This document shows, piece after piece, positions 29,498 through 42,603 of a DNA stretch of 64,000 bases (positions are counted from its first letter, which is position 1; every line of letters begins with the position of its first letter). The translations under genes were made by a program, and so were the position numbers. Location: assembly GCA_028017165.1 (NCBI GenBank), contig CM051523.1, positions 37,800,501 through 37,864,500 on the forward strand, read 5' to 3'. Below the pieces are notes generated by a model. It was given only the letters and a program-made list of their open reading frames with translations. It made no database searches and had not been told where the DNA came from. The stretch is from Herpetospermum pedunculosum. Its lineage: Eukaryota; Streptophyta; Magnoliopsida; Cucurbitales; Cucurbitaceae.

Positions 29498-31270
29498 ATG
29501 GTGCTAACAAGAGCTGAAAGATCTGCAGCCAAGAAGAAGGCTGACGACGCTGAAACTGCTGCGAGGGAAGCACTTCTTGCCCTTGCAGACGCTGAGGCTG
29601 CGCGCACTGAGCGACTCCCCAAACTGCCAATCCGCAAGAAGAAGTGGAAGGTAGTCACGGAGATACCTGCTGGACCCTCTGAACCAGCAGGAACACCCAA
29701 GAAGCGCAAATGGAGCATGGCGGTGGCTGAGGAAACGAGCAAGAAAAAGACTCCCTCTGTGGAGAGTCAAGAAAGTGATCGTCGGTTACAAGATTCAGCC
29801 GAGCAGAGCTCTACGCCATCTACACCAGCGCGAAGCCCTGAGCTTCTTCCATCACCGCAGAGTTCTGAACAGATCCCACCAGCCGAGAGCCCTGAAGCAT
29901 CGCCCACTTCCCCACAACCTGACCCTGACTTTCCCTATGGAGAGTATCAAGAATCGACGTAGGGAAGTGGGGAAGCTGAGGAAGAAGAGGTCTTCTCTCC
30001 GTTGAGGGAAGCCAGCCCTGAGAGCCCTGCGAAGAGGGATGATTCGATGGACGAGACACTGGGGGCTTGCCTCCAGCAGATCACAACCAAGGCAAGGTTG
30101 AAGAAGAAGAAGGCCGCCAAGGTTGTCAAGGCCAAACGGTCCAAGAAGTCAAAGAAAAAGAAAGCCAAGAGGGCGCCTTCATCAGAGAAGGAGAGTGATG
30201 AGCCATCTCTGAAGAAGCTCAAGATGGAGGTTGCTGAGTCAGCCAAACCAAAAGACAAAGGGAAAGCCAAGCTTTACCCTAAAGATGAGCCTCAGTCAGT
30301 GAGGTACGTGTCTTCTGACGCTGAGTCTAGAGGCATTGAACTAAGGAAAAGGGAGCTGCTGCACGAGAAGGGATTCCTCGACAGACCTGCTGACCTGCCG
30401 CAATTCTTGCGCGCAGGAATCACAAATCACGGCTGGGAGGAGTTGTGCAGACCACCCAATCCAGCGTACTCCAGCATGGTGTATGACTTCTACGCCAATA
30501 TGATGAATTCTGAGGAGGGCCTGTCTGTGGTCAGAGGAGTCGAGGTAGACTTCTCAGCGAAGGCAATCAACGAAGCCTACGGCATCAAGGGCCAAAAACA
30601 CACTGATTATTCAAGGATCGTTGATGAGCCTACCGAAGCTGTCTTGGAGGAGGCAATTCGGATCATTGGCCAGCCTGAAGCATCATGGACGGTATCGCGC
30701 AATGGGAGGCACACTCTTATGAGTGCCAACCTCACAGCCAAGGCGGCTGTATGGTTTTCCTTCGTGCGGAGGAAGCTGTCCCCCGTGACCCATGAGACCA
30801 CCATCAACCAGAGTCGATCACTGCTGGTCTATGCAATCATGCGAGGTCTCACAATCAACGTGGGCGAGGTCATTGCAGCTTCCATTGCTGACTGCGCCAA
30901 GAAGGGTAAGGGTCCAATTTTCTTCCCTAATACTATTACTAAACTCTGTTTACGTGCAGAGGTCCCCATCGAGCGAATGGAGAAGCAGATGGCCTACACA
31001 GGCCACTTGGAGCTGCCTACAGGCTTGAGGATGAGAAGGAAGGGGAACATGGAGTTCGAGCTGGATGGTTTGGCTGCTGCTCAGTCGCTGTCCGTGGCAT
31101 GCCTGATGGACCTGCAGAAGAGGATGGCTCAATGGGCCACATATGCGCAGGCAAGGGACAAGGAGGTCGCTGACCAACTGGGATGCCTCTTCCCTGAGTT
31201 TCCCACAAACCTCCTGACTCCATGGGTGCTGCCAAGACCAAGAAGGAACGATGATGAGGAGGACATCTGA
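29498..31270 (+). pseudogene. Second ORF of element D, one in-frame TAG
   Basis: It is 591 codons counted from ATG (ACAATGG context) to TGA, and homologous to 7518-9380 of A along its length. A single TAG at 29960-29962 stands where A has a Gln codon (CAA) in GDYQESTQG; downstream the same frame continues open to 31270. The conserved domain (FLDRPADLPQF to NLLTPW) is complete. The stop would leave only the Ser/Pro-rich N-terminal third. Confidence 0.9.
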
Positions 31271-32709
31271 GTGCTAAGCACTCAATGGAGTATTGCTGTT
31301 CCCTTAACATAACAAGAAAAATAAATCAAACTGCTGTTTTTATTTTTCCCATGTGAATTATGCTGTTTTGAGTTAATGTTTTGATCTGTTTTAGTTCTTT
31401 AGTCTTAAGTTTTCAATTTGTTTAGTGTAGTCTGATGATAGCTGATTAGGTAGATTAGTTTAGTTTCATTTTTGTAGAGCTTGAATGACTGGAAAACGCA
31501 TGCGTATGGGCCTTAATCACTGTTATATCTGCTCTGTATCTATTGCGAAATAATTGCGGAAACCGCAATTTTTATTAGTAATTGCATGTTTTTACCTGAT
31601 TGTTTAGCTAGGCTGGGGCCTGTTTAAATTCTGTCTTTTGCTGCTATCATGACTACCTTATATAGCTTATCTAAATGCATGCTGGATGAGTGTCATAAGA
31701 CACCCTTTGATAGTTTAAATTAGCCTCTTAAAAGTGCTCAGCATGCATAGCTTTAAGTCCTTACCTGTCTGTTTTTTCAATTTTCTGCTGCTGTGATATT
31801 TTCTTTTAGAATGATCTGTCTATGCCTAGGGCTTTTCGATTCTCTTTGTTTTACCTTAGACTAGATGCTTCTAGGACAAGTTTGGGGGTGTGCCACCTCA
31901 GACACTCATTGGGGACAATGAGTAGTTTAAGTTTGGGGGAGGCCACCCTAGGCCTAGGAACATTCCTCTCTCCTTTTAAGCATAAACATTTTTCTTCTCC
32001 TTTGAAAAAAAAATGAGTTGAAAGAAAAAATAGAATGAAGAGGGGTGTCTCTCTTTGGTTGCTGAGTAATCAGTGCCAAGTGTGTAACCCACAAGTGGCG
32101 TTGCATCAAAAGGCAACCAAAGGAGAGGCTCCACCAAAATAAGAAAGAAAAAAGGAAGAAGTAGGGAAGAAGAATGTATACCTAGGAGTTGCAACTTTGT
32201 GGCTTAGATGTCCTGAATAAAAAGAACTCTGATCCTCAATTAGCTAAGCACAAAGTTGTAGCTTGTAGGGTTGTTTAGGGAGATGAATGTATATCCAATG
32301 TAGTGATGCCAGGGTTTAGGTTGATTCTCTAAAAGTACTATTGTCACTGTTAATACTAAGACTGGCATGACTCTAAGGAATCCTAGGTAATTCAAAAGTA
32401 AAAGCTAGAAGCATGTACTGAGTCTGGAGTAAAGCTAGGTAGAATTTGAAACCTTAGGGATAGATGCACGATATGATAAAAGCAAGTAGATCAGTTGTAG
32501 TGCGTTAATGAAACAGCAGAAGTATTAGGCGTGCAAAGTCAGAAGAAGCAATGTAAAAGGTTAGTTGTAAACTTAGAAGTGTGTCACAGGACAGCACTGC
32601 TATAGATAGGAATATAGGGGAGTCAGTAAGTGGTTAAAGAGGATGAAACAGCAGCCTAGGAAAGTCCTTAGATTGCTCGAGGACGAGCAAAACCTTAAGT
32701 TTGGGGGTG
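31271..32709 (+). other. 3' non-coding region of D with two hairpin-purine modules
   Basis: The ATTGCGG motif is at 31542-31570, a G tract at 31879, the hairpin ACTCATTG-GGGA-CAATGAGT at 31904-31923 with a tract at 31930, and the terminal hairpin TTGCTCG-AGGA-CGAGCAA (7-bp stem) at 32673-32690 followed by the polypurine tract TAAGTTTGGGGGTG at 32696-32709. No gene is seen. Confidence 0.7.
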
Positions 32710-34425
32710 TGTTACGTCTCCAAAAGTGGCCTTTTTAGGACTAATTTATCTTAGAAAGATGTACAATCTTAGGTGTTTTTGATAGGATTTAGCTTCAACC
32801 TATGCTTATATATGATAATTAGAAGAAGGTAGCTAAATTAGGACTTGTGTGCAAAAGGAAAGAAAAGGGATGAAAAACGAAGTAAAAGAATGAAAAAACT
32901 ACATTGCGACAGCATTGCGGAAACATTGCTGAAACCGCAATGTTTCAAGTGAAAACCGTAAGTTGACTGATCTTTTTCTGTTAATTTCCGTTATTTCAGG
33001 GATTCGTTCTTTCTCCTCCATCCATTTTGAAGTACGACGTTGAAGATGGATGGTTCTCCTTGGCCCAAAAGCACCTGCAGATTACTATAAAAAGGGGTCA
33101 AAGTAGAGGGTTTGATCATCATCCGAAAGCGTAGAAGTCTCTTCGCAGCTCCATCTTTTCTCCTGTTTTTCTTCTTCGTCTGTTGGTGTGAGAGTTTCAG
33201 CTGTTGGAATCGACAATCTGATAGGAAGGAGAGAAGATTCATCTTCTCTCCCGATTGGATTCATCCAAGCAAGGCTACTCTTTCTCCCCATTCAGTCGAG
33301 GCATTCGCAACGAGGCGTTCAAGCATCATTTACTGCTTTATGTCTTTCTTTTCTAATTTACAGCTCTGTTAGTTGTTGTTTCTCTTCTAGTAGCTAGACC
33401 ATTTCATTTCGTTGCTTTCTGTCTTTACATTATTTACTTTAAGCTTCGCTTTTGGTCATTCAAACAATCAAGTAATCAAAGCACAATTCAGTATTTCACA
33501 GTTTCTTATCTTTTGCTGCTACTGCTTTACCTTGCTGTTTTAAGTTTATTTCTCTTCTAAGCATGTCTACTTCATCTCTTATTTCTGTTCTTTCTATATC
33601 CATGAGTAACTAAGTCGCATAGGGGCATGCTAATGACAATACTATAGGCTAAAAAACGTGAACCAAGCATGTAGGATAGCTCTCGAAGCATTGATTGTAT
33701 GTAAGCTTCATCCCACGGGCAATTTCGATTGGCCATCCATTTTGTCCAAAGAACTCCTAACCTCTGGAAGGAGTAAGAGTTCAGAGTCATACACGCATGC
33801 TAGCCTTTCAAGGTAACCAGAAAACGACCTAGGAATAGGCGTTTTCCTAGTACAAACCATATCTTTCTGCTTTAACAAGATGCTTAAGACCTTACATGGA
33901 CATGAGTAAACTAAAGAATCTAATGCATGAAATCGGAAGATACATGAGATTGAGTTATTTTGATGCATAGTGAGTTGATCCAGTGCTTGAGAACCGTATA
34001 AAAATGCCTATAGGGGAGTCGTTAGTAGCCCTTATTTCTCCATTTTACACACTTTCGCCGTTAGTAACATTGCGGTAGAATTGCTGTTTTCGCAATTCTG
34101 CTAAGTCAAAAATTATGTTTAGCTACTTTCTGCTTCGTTTATTAATTTCTTCTCTTTTCATTTGAGTTTATCATTGACTTGCACTTGTTTATGTTGCTAC
34201 CCTTTACATATTCCTTAGGAGTTAGACAATTTAAAACCAATTCTACCTCATCAAATCCATCCATTCTTTCTTAACAATACACTTCACGAGTAGCTAATAA
34301 TAAATCTCTGTGGGAAAACGAATGAAAAAATACTTACTACTTGCTTACAAGATCATGTATGCTTGCATGTTCTGAGTGCTCTCTACCTATTATTGCTATT
34401 TATTTCACACATTGAGCACGCAACA
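32710..34425 (+). repeat. 3' LTR of element D (1716 bp)
   Basis: It begins TGTTACGTCTCC, ends CACGCAACA and is followed by the TSD GCTAG. It is about 99% identical to 21667-23382 by eye. Confidence 0.95.
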
Positions 34426-34631
34426 GCTAGCACACACACACGTTAGGGGGCAAGAGTTAATTTTTGATATGTCCTAGTTAATGCATGAACAAAATGCTTC
34501 CATGATTATACTCGTGTTTAAAATTTCAATATGCATGGAGGTTTGAGTTAGAATGCATGTAAGCGCGTCCTTAGAGTCAATGTCTTTGTAGTGCTTGCTT
34601 GAGGACTAGCAATGTTTAAGTTGGGGGTGTT
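34426..34631 (+). other. C2 3' non-coding tail with terminal hairpin and polypurine tract
   Basis: C2 resumes with the duplicated GCTAG. The hairpin TTGCTTG-AGGA-CTAGCAA (34595-34612, one mismatched pair) is followed by TTTAAGTTGGGGGTGT ending at the 3' LTR. Confidence 0.75.
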
Positions 34632-36184
34632 TGATAACTTCATTTTGGAGCTATTAAATACTTCCTAATATTAGCTTAAGTCCGCTTTTAATTGATTAAT
34701 ATATCTCATTTGTAGGAGAAAAGCGGCGAAAAGCTCGTGCGTCCGTTGGGCCCGTTCGAGAGCTTAAAGTGGAGTTTTAGTGCCCCGGGAATGCATCGGG
34801 AAGAGGGGAACTTGATCCGTGAAGAAACGGGCCAAAACCGCCTTGGAGAGGCAAAGTTTCAGCCCCAAACCCGAGAGCCAGCGTCGAGCTACAGCGTCGA
34901 GACGCTGGCTCGACGCTGGAAAAACCCGAGAGCAAGCGTCGAGTGATAGCGTCGAGACGCTAGCTCGACGCTGCCCTGGCGTCAAGACCCTGCTTGGCGT
35001 CGAGACGCTCCGGAGGAGGCGCGCGCAGGAAATTTATCGGGGCAGCGTCGCGACGCTGACCCAGCGTCGCGACGCCATCGAAGGCGCGCGCGGATAACTG
35101 AGGGCACAGCGTCGAGACGCTGGCCTAGCGTCTCGACGCTACGACGATTGCAGAAGCTTATTAGGACGATTTTCTGCACTTTTGGAGGGAGTTCTTCACC
35201 ATTTTTTGGAGCTCTTCATCTTCTTCTTCCTCTATTTTTCTGTATTTCTCTTAGAGCTCCGCCATTGTTGGCATTCTAGTGAGCTCCACTTTCTTTGTAA
35301 CTCGTAGATGATTCCTTCCATGGCCGTCGTTGGAGCAGAATTGACAAACCGCGCCATGAGCGGCTAAGGTAAGGGTGAACGGTTTGGGAATGGTTTAGGG
35401 AGATTTTGTTAGATAATTTGGTTCTGATAATTTACGTTTTGATGATGCATATTGGTTCTGTTTATTAGCATTTATCTACTTTGCTTAATCCAACGCGCAT
35501 GTTAAACTACGACGATTGACACTCGAGTAATTTCGCATGTTGTGTATGTTAAAGAGTAGCGATGTCGTGCCTCTCACTGCTCGACTAAGTAACACAGGTA
35601 GATAAAACTAAATCGAAGTATCGGGTCGGGTAGGATAATTGTTGATTGCATACGGCGTTTGCGGGCAATCTACTAGCAATTAGAATTCACGCTCGAATGT
35701 TCGTCGCGGTTAGCTAGTGACTGTCTAGATTTATCTTAGGGCTGATCACCTTAATGTAATTCTGGATAACGTATAATTGAAACTGTGTGGTCTAATTAAA
35801 ATCCATGGAGTCGGCTAGTTTGGGGCTTCTCTGGTAGTCGTCCGCGTGCATAATAAATTGAATACCATGAATTTAGCATTAAACGATGAACCTAAATTGT
35901 CTAACAATTGATCCCGAAACTCCCAAACCGTGCACACGTTTTCTACTCGTTATTCTTTCTTCCGTTAGCATTTTATTCCTACTTCCCTTGCATGCTAAAA
36001 CCCCCCGTTACGAAAATCAATCAATTAATTAAATCCCAATTTCATTAGTAATTTCAATCTACCTATTCTTTGGATCGACCCTGTTACCACTGGCTGCAAA
36101 GCCTTGGTCATAGGCTTATAAATTACATTTTGTCAAGCCTCGACAGCTTGAGTTTATATTGATAGTTCAAAAATATCGATACCA
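34632..36184 (+). repeat. 3' LTR of element C2 (1553 bp)
   Basis: It begins TGATAACTTC, ends GATACCA and is followed by CCTAC (36185-36189), matching the left TSD. The palindrome block is at 34872-35145. Confidence 0.95.
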
Positions 36185-37612
36185 CCTACTTTTGAGTTCA
36201 TTGGCTAGTTGTCCTATTTGGTTCTCTAGGCTCCTAAGGGTAGCTTGCTGACTTTGTAGAGTGGCATCATTCTTGGCAATGTACTCCTTAAGTAAATTTT
36301 CTACAGAAGACCCTATTGGTTGGTTATATGGTTTTTGATACATGGATTGGTTATTTTGAGGAGTGAAACCAGGTGTTCCACTCGGTCTTGGTTGGTTGGG
36401 AGCTTGGTTAGCATTCTGTTGGCCACCCCAAGAAAGATTTGGGTGGTTTCTCCAACCAGGGTTGTAAGTGTTAGAGTAAGGGTTATTCCTAGGCTGCTGT
36501 TGGCTTCCAACATAGCAGACTGAGGCTGGATTCCCAGGGCAGTAGTCATACAGGTGCCCCTCCCCACAGAATCCACAGATCAGTGTCTCATCTTGACTTG
36601 TTTGTGCCCCCATTGAGATGGCTGCTGCGGTGTTGACACTGGATTGGAGATTGGTTTGAGCCATTTGTTTGACTAGGTTGGTCAGGGCGTTTATTTGGTT
36701 GCTCATTGCACTAAGAGCATCCTTGTCTTGAGCTCTGCTTGGCTCTACTGGATCATCTGACCACCTACAGTGAGATGCTGAGATCTTCTCCAAGATCTCA
36801 TAGGCTTCGTTATAGCTTTTAGAAAGCATGGAACCACCAGCTGACGAATTCAACACTTGCCTTGTGCTGGGGTTACATCCTTTGAAAAAGACTTCTATTT
36901 GGATACACCATGGGATGCCATGGTGTCGACATTTAAGCAGAAGGTCCTTGAACCTTGTCCAAGCTTCGTGAAGTGACTCATTGTCAGCTTGTTTGAATTT
37001 AATAATGTCATCACGAAAATTTGAATTCCTATCAGGTGGGAAATATTTTACTAGGAATTTCTCAGCCAGATCTGTCCAATTGACAACTGATCCGGAAGGT
37101 AATGAGTTTAACCACGTTTTGGCTTTGTCCCTTAAGGAATAAGGGAAGAGGTAAAGCCTCAAAGATTCTTGGGAAACTCCGGGAATAAGAAAGGTATCAC
37201 TAACTCCTAGGAAGTTTCTAAGATGGTTGTGGGGGTCCTCATTTTCCACTCCAAAGAATTGTCCCACAGTGGACAACATTTGGAACATTACTAGCTTTAA
37301 CTCGAATGAGTTGGCAGTAATTTCAGGGCGGATTATGCTTGGGTTTAGCTCCCCAGGCATAGGTACTAGGTAGGAGAGAATGGCAATATCCTTGTCATTC
37401 GCTATTTCGATGGGATTGCGAGTGGTAGGTACCGGATTTGGGTCTGGTCTTTCCATTTCTTCTTGATAGAATTGCGGAGACTCCGCGGTTTCAGCAATTA
37501 TTTGAGGTATAGAGGGTTGGTTAAAGAGACGTTTCTTAGCTTTGTTTTTGGCCCTAAGTAATCTCTCAGGCTCAGGATTGAACTCTAGATCGCTACTTGA
37601 ATGCTCATTCAT
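36185..37612 (-). pseudogene. Element B gag, N-terminal part
   Basis: From ATG at 37612 the frame gives the gag of the A/D type (MNEHSSSDLEF) with capsid domain and the knuckle CGFCGEGHLYDYC, and runs to NELKS where C2 interrupts it. The last codons of the open frame (RWYRYF) are partly C2 LTR. No stop is seen in this part. The gag N terminus carries an ATTGCGG-type inverted motif at 37471-37498. Confidence 0.9.
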
Positions 37613-37717
37613 AAACTAACCCAATGGTACCTGCAAAAGAAATGAGAAAAGATTAGTTCCAATAGATATTAAGATATGTGTTTCTAACTTAACAAACTTC
37701 GTTTTCACTAAACTAAA

Positions 37718-37735
37718 TCCCCGGCAGCGGCGCCA
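37718..37735 (-). other. Primer binding site of element B
   Basis: This is the complement of TGGCGCCGCTGCCGGGGA, 6 bp inside the LTR end. The leader (37613-37717) has the CAG/GTACC splice-like site near 37632. Confidence 0.85.
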
Positions 37736-37741
37736 AAAACT

Positions 37742-39453
37742 TGTTGCGTGCTCAATGTTTAAAAGAAATATGCAATGATAGAGCACTCAGAACATGCAAG
37801 CATACATGATCTTGTAGCAAGTAATAAGTATTTTTTCATTCGATTTCCCACAGAGATTTATTCTTAGTTACTCGTGAAGTGTGTTGTTAAGTAAGAAAGG
37901 GTGGATTAAAGGGAGTAGATTTGATTTTGAGGTGCCTAATTACTAAGGAATAAGTAAAGGATGGAAGCATGAACAAGTGTAAGTAAATAATAAACTTGAA
38001 TGTAAAGAGAAGAGAAAAACAAACGAAGAGAAAAATGGCTAAGGCAAAAATTTAACTCAGGGAATTGCGGAAACAGCAATTAATTAGCAATGTTCTTAAC
38101 AGCGAAATGTGTGTAAAGTGTGTAAACAAGGGCTACTAACGACTCCTCTATAGGCTTTTTCCTACGATTCTCAAGCAGTAGATCAACTCACCATGCATCA
38201 AACTAACTCATTCTCATGTATCTTCCGATTTCATGCATTAGATTCTTTAGTTTACTCATGTCCAAGTAAGGTCTTAAGCATCTTGTTAAAACAGTAAGTT
38301 AAGATTTGTACTAGGAAAACGCCTATTCCTAGGTCGTTTTCTGGCTACCTTGAGAGGCTAGCATGAGTGTATGACTCTGAACTCTTACTCCTTCCAGAGG
38401 TTAGGAGTTCTTTGGAGAAAATGGATGGCCAATCGAAATTGCCCGTGGGATGAAGCTTACATACAATCAATGCATTCGAGAGCTATCCTACATGCTTGAT
38501 TCACGTGTTTTAACCTATAGCCTTGTCATTAGCATGCCCTTATATGATTTAGTTACTCATGGATGCAGATAGATTGGGGAGAATAGATGGAGACGACATA
38601 CTAAGTAGAAGATTAAAGACAAAACAGAAGCTAAAAGCAGTGAACGTACGAGATGAAGAACGTGCGGAGTAATGAAATTATGCTTGGATTAACTAGCGTT
38701 TGAACTAAACAAGTGACAGCTTTGAATAACCAGAGTAAAACATAAAGCAACGAAATGGAATAGAGTAGCTAATGAAAAGGGAAATGACAACAAAAAATCA
38801 ACGAAAACAGAAAGCTAAGGCAGAAAGCAGGAAATCCGAGCGTGTTCTTCTTGGTGCGAACGCCTAGATCTGAAGGGTGAAAGGAAGCTTTGCTTGGATG
38901 AATCTGATCAGAAGAGAAGATGAATCTTCGCTCCTTCCTATCAGATTGTCGACTCCAACAGCTGAACCTCTCAAACCTACAGACGGAGAAGAGAAAGAAT
39001 GGGAAAGGCTGCGTTGAACTGGAAGTCTACGCCGTTCGAGTGTGTTGCAACCTTCCACTTTGACCTCCTTTTATAGTATTCTGCAGGTGCGATTGGGTCA
39101 AGGAGAACCATCCATTCTCAACGTCGTACTACTACGTGGCTGCAGGAGAAAGAATGAATCCCTGAAAGGTCGGAACAAAACAGAAAATAGTTAGACAACT
39201 TACGGATTTCACTTAAAACATTGTGGTTTTAGCAATGTTTCCGCAATGCCTCCGCAATGTACAATTTTCATTCCTTTAACTTCGTTTTTAATTCCTTTTC
39301 TTTCCTTTTGCATATAAGTCCTAATTTAGCTTCATTCTTCTAATTCTCATATATAAGCACAAGTTCAAGCTAAATCCTATCAAAAACACTTACAAATGCA
39401 CAACTTCCTATCACAAATAAGTCCTAAAATAGTCACCTTTTGGAGACGTAACA
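37742..39453 (-). repeat. 5' LTR of element B (1712 bp)
   Basis: On the minus strand it begins TGTTACGTCTCC (39453) and ends CACGCAACA (37742). The TATA box is at 39075-39069. ATTGCGG-type motifs are near 38059-38090 and 39225-39260. It is more diverged from D than the two D LTRs are from each other. Confidence 0.93.
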
Positions 39454-39741
39454 GTTTCCATGAAAAGAAGGTAACTGGTGAATTAAACCTGACTTTAATT
39501 CGAAGTTACCTGCTACCACGGGGTAGTTTATGCAAAGAGGCTGCAGGTTCAGATCTGGCGCTGCCAGCTGCTTCAACGTCCGCGGCGCGTCACCTTGCGC
39601 CATCTCTTCAACCAAGAAGGGATTGCCTTCTTCTCTTTCAAACGGTCTCTGCCCCTCCCGGGCTTCTCTCCTTAACCGCCGCTCCTCTCTGTCGATTTCT
39701 GGGATAAACTGCAATCCACTAACCTCAGAGGAACGGGTCAT
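39454..39741 (-). pseudogene. Element E gag fragment (first 96 codons)
   Basis: It starts MTRSSEVSGLQF and matches the C2 protein to QLPSFHGN, where B interrupts it. Open as far as it goes. Confidence 0.88.
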
Positions 39742-39850
39742 ACACAAACAAAAATTCAAACATACAACGTACAAACAGAAAAATTTTCAGCCAACCATCA
39801 ATCAATCAATTTCAAAAATCAATCATAATTTTAACCAATTTTGCCTACTC

Positions 39851-39866
39851 CCCCGCAACGGCGCCA
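39851..39866 (-). other. Primer binding site of element E
   Basis: CCCCGCAACGGCGCCA on the plus strand is the complement of a tRNA-Asp-type site, 4 bp inside the LTR end at 39871. One base (G) is missing compared with C2. Confidence 0.75.
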
Positions 39867-39870
39867 ATTT

Positions 39871-41130
39871 TGGTGTGTGGATTTTTGAATATCCTCTTAA
39901 TCTCAAGCTGTCGAGGATTGCCAAAATACGATTTATAAGCCTATAACCAAGGCTTTGCAGCCAGTGGTAACAGGGTCGATCCAAGGAGAAGGTATGATTA
40001 AAATCACTATTAAAATTGGGAATTAATTAATTGATTGGTTTTGTAACGGGGGATTTGTTTAACATGCAAGGGAAAATAATAAAGCGCTAACGGAAGAATA
40101 ACAAGTAGAAAAACGCGTGCACGGTTTGGGAGTTTCGGGATTAATTGCTAGACAATTTCAGTTCATCATTTAATGCTAAATTCATGGCATGCAGTTTATG
40201 ATACACACGGACGACTACTCGAGAAGCCCCAAGGTAGCCGGCTCCATGGATATTAATCAGACCACACAGTTCCGATTATACGTTATCCAAAATTACATTA
40301 AGGTGATCAGCCCTAAGTTAATTCTAGACAGTCACTAGCTAACTGCGACGAACATTCAAGCGTGAAATCTAATTGCTAGTAGATTGCCCGCAAACGCTGT
40401 ATGCAATCAACAACTATCCTACACGACTCGATACTCCGATTTAGTTTTGTCTATCTGTGTTACTTAGTCGAGCAGTGAGAGGCACGGCATCGCTACTCTT
40501 TAACATACACAACATGCAAGACGACTCGAGTGTTAATCGTCGAAATCTAACATCCGCGTTGGATTAAGCAAGATAGACAAATGTAAATAAACAGCCACCA
40601 ATATGCATATTCAGAGTATGGATTATCAGAACCAAAATGTCTAACAAATATTCCCTAAACAATCCCCAAACCGTTCACCCTTACCTTAGCCGTCCATGGA
40701 ACGGGTTGTCAATTCCGCTCCAACGATGGCCATGGAAGGCGTCATCAACGAGTTACAATAGGAAGGGAGCTCAATAACATGCCAACAATGGCGGAGCTTA
40801 AAGAAAACTAAGAAAAACTAGAGGAAGAAGAAGAAGAAAGCTCCAAAAAATGGTGAAGAATGCTCAAATCCGCGCAGAAAATCGTCTTATACAGAAGCTG
40901 CTGTCGTCGTAGCGTCGAGACGCTAGGCCAGCGTCTCGACGCTGTGCCCTAAGTTTTCCGCGCGCGCCTCGCGATGGCGTCGCGACGCTTGCCCGATGAT
41001 TTTCCTGCGCGTGCCTCCTCCGGAGCGTCTCGACGCTATCACTCGACGCTAGCTCTCGGGTTTTTGCGGCGTCGAGCCAGCGTCTCGACGCTATAGCTCG
41101 ACGCTGGCTCTCGGGTTTGGGGCTGTGAAT
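39871..41130 (-). repeat. 5' LTR of element E, distal part
   Basis: It begins TGGTGTGTGG on the plus strand and contains the palindrome block at 40905-41120, then breaks at the start of copia F. The other part is 46773-46999. Confidence 0.9.
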
Positions 41131-42452
41131 TGTTGGGTTTTATGTCCTAAACCTCGTAGTTTGTAAACTGTTTGAATGTAAATATATTATATTTCAATAA
41201 AGTTGTTATTGAATTTTAGTGAATTGTGTTTGTATTAACCTATACCAATAACTAACACCCATGGCGATAGTATGAGTACTTGAACTTCATGTGTGACATG
41301 AATGTGAATCAAGTTCAAGTAAACAGCCAAAAATGGTCTATAGTATAGGGATAAGGCTGGGTACCTTATCCTGGGGACACTATTGGACGCGGCTCACTTT
41401 GTATATTACAAAACGATGTGATTCGAATCGTTTCATGTAGAGACATGTGAGTGAGGGCGTCCTGTGCAATGAATTTGCACAAGACCAAACCAAGAAATAA
41501 AATCGCTCTTTCTTTATAACACCGTTTACTGTAAAGACCGATTTTTTCATTATGATGACTTAGGTAACTCGATCTCAATCCTGAGCTTACTATGAACTCC
41601 TGTTTATTCAACCTTATCCTTTGATTTGTACGGGTGAGAGTGGCCAGATCGCCGACTCAATATGCCTACCATCTTGGGGATAAGATTGAATAAGTGGCTG
41701 GGGACATAGTTGTAGCAAGATAGGAATTCACTCCTACCCGCTTTAAGGGTTAGTAGAGAGGTTGTTCCCTTAAGTGCTGACTCCAGGTCTTGAACAATGG
41801 GCCCATCCTCTCCTGATCAGGGAGGAATCTGATTTGTTGGTTGGACCACAAATCAATTGTTCATTAGAAGTGTCAGTGGTACTTAAGGAACAAGATATAA
41901 TACAAGGGTTAAACGGTTTAAATGACCCATTGTGATTATGAACGACCTGTGAAGGATCGACTTACTGATGATAGTTATATCAACAGGACACAATATATCT
42001 ACAGTGAGGAGAGTGCAGCCCTTGGACTTTAGTGGAGTCTCCGGGGGTTAACGAATGTTGGTTAGTTCGGTTGAAAGACTTTTGACCGGATAATCTCGTA
42101 TCGTTGGAGCTCATGATCTGTAGGTCCTTACGGTTCTCCTGGCTAGCTCGGATAAAGCCGTGAAACAGTATAAAAGAAAAGAAAAGAATTTGAATCGTTC
42201 AAATTCGGGTTTGTGGAAGAAGAATAGACATATTTAAATATGATTTAAATATGAGATTGGTCTGAAAACATGAATAGGATTCATGTGCAAAAAGTCGGTT
42301 TTCGGAAAACCGGGATTAATTATATTATTTAATTAATATTTGATATTTGATATTGAATTAAATAATATTAATTAATTTATATATATATATTTTTTATTAA
42401 TTAAAAATTTTAATTAATAAAATAATTATTATTATTTTTATTAATAATAATA

Positions 42453-42505
<53 letters not shown>

Positions 42506-42567
42506 CATGTGTCTTACATGCTACATGCAAGTAATATATGCAGGGTATATATATATATCATCAGACT

Positions 42568-42603
<36 letters not shown>

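Larger units (their letters stand above)
21667..34425 (+). mobile_element. Element D: full-length Athila-type element with two nonsense codons, TSD GCTAG
   Basis: It is 12,759 bp long, with two 1716-bp LTRs (21667-23382 and 32710-34425) that differ at about 14 sites by eye, and a perfect TSD GCTAG (21662-21666 and 34426-34430). The order is the same as in A: PBS, gag-pol, spacer, second ORF, non-coding region, purine tract. It lies in the 3' non-coding part of C2, so it is younger than C2. Its LTR starts TGTTACGTC rather than TGTTAAGTC and differs widely from that of A, so D and A are separate subfamilies. Confidence 0.95.
16575..36184 (+). mobile_element. Element C2: gag-protease-only LTR retrotransposon, split by element D
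   Basis: LTRs of 1553 bp each (16575-18127 and 34632-36184), TSD CCTAC (16570-16574 and 36185-36189), a PBS, one ORF and a purine tract make it structurally complete. Without D and its duplicated GCTAG it is about 6.85 kb. It has no RT, RNaseH or integrase: after the stop at 20607 only about 1.26 kb of non-coding sequence separates the ORF from the 3' LTR. It must be moved by enzymes of another element. The LTRs differ at about 19 sites by eye. Confidence 0.93.
12543..39453 (-). mobile_element. Element B: degenerate Athila-type element, split by A, C1 and C2
   Basis: Read on the minus strand from 39453: 5' LTR (39453-37742), PBS, gag (37612-36190), a gap filled by C2, a gag piece (16574-16482), a gap filled by solo LTR C1, then gag-protease-RT-RNaseH (14918-12543), where it is cut by element A. 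The rest must lie left of the window. It sits in the gag of element E, since 39454 onward is antisense gag of that family. It is closer to D than to A in LTR and protein. Confidence 0.9.
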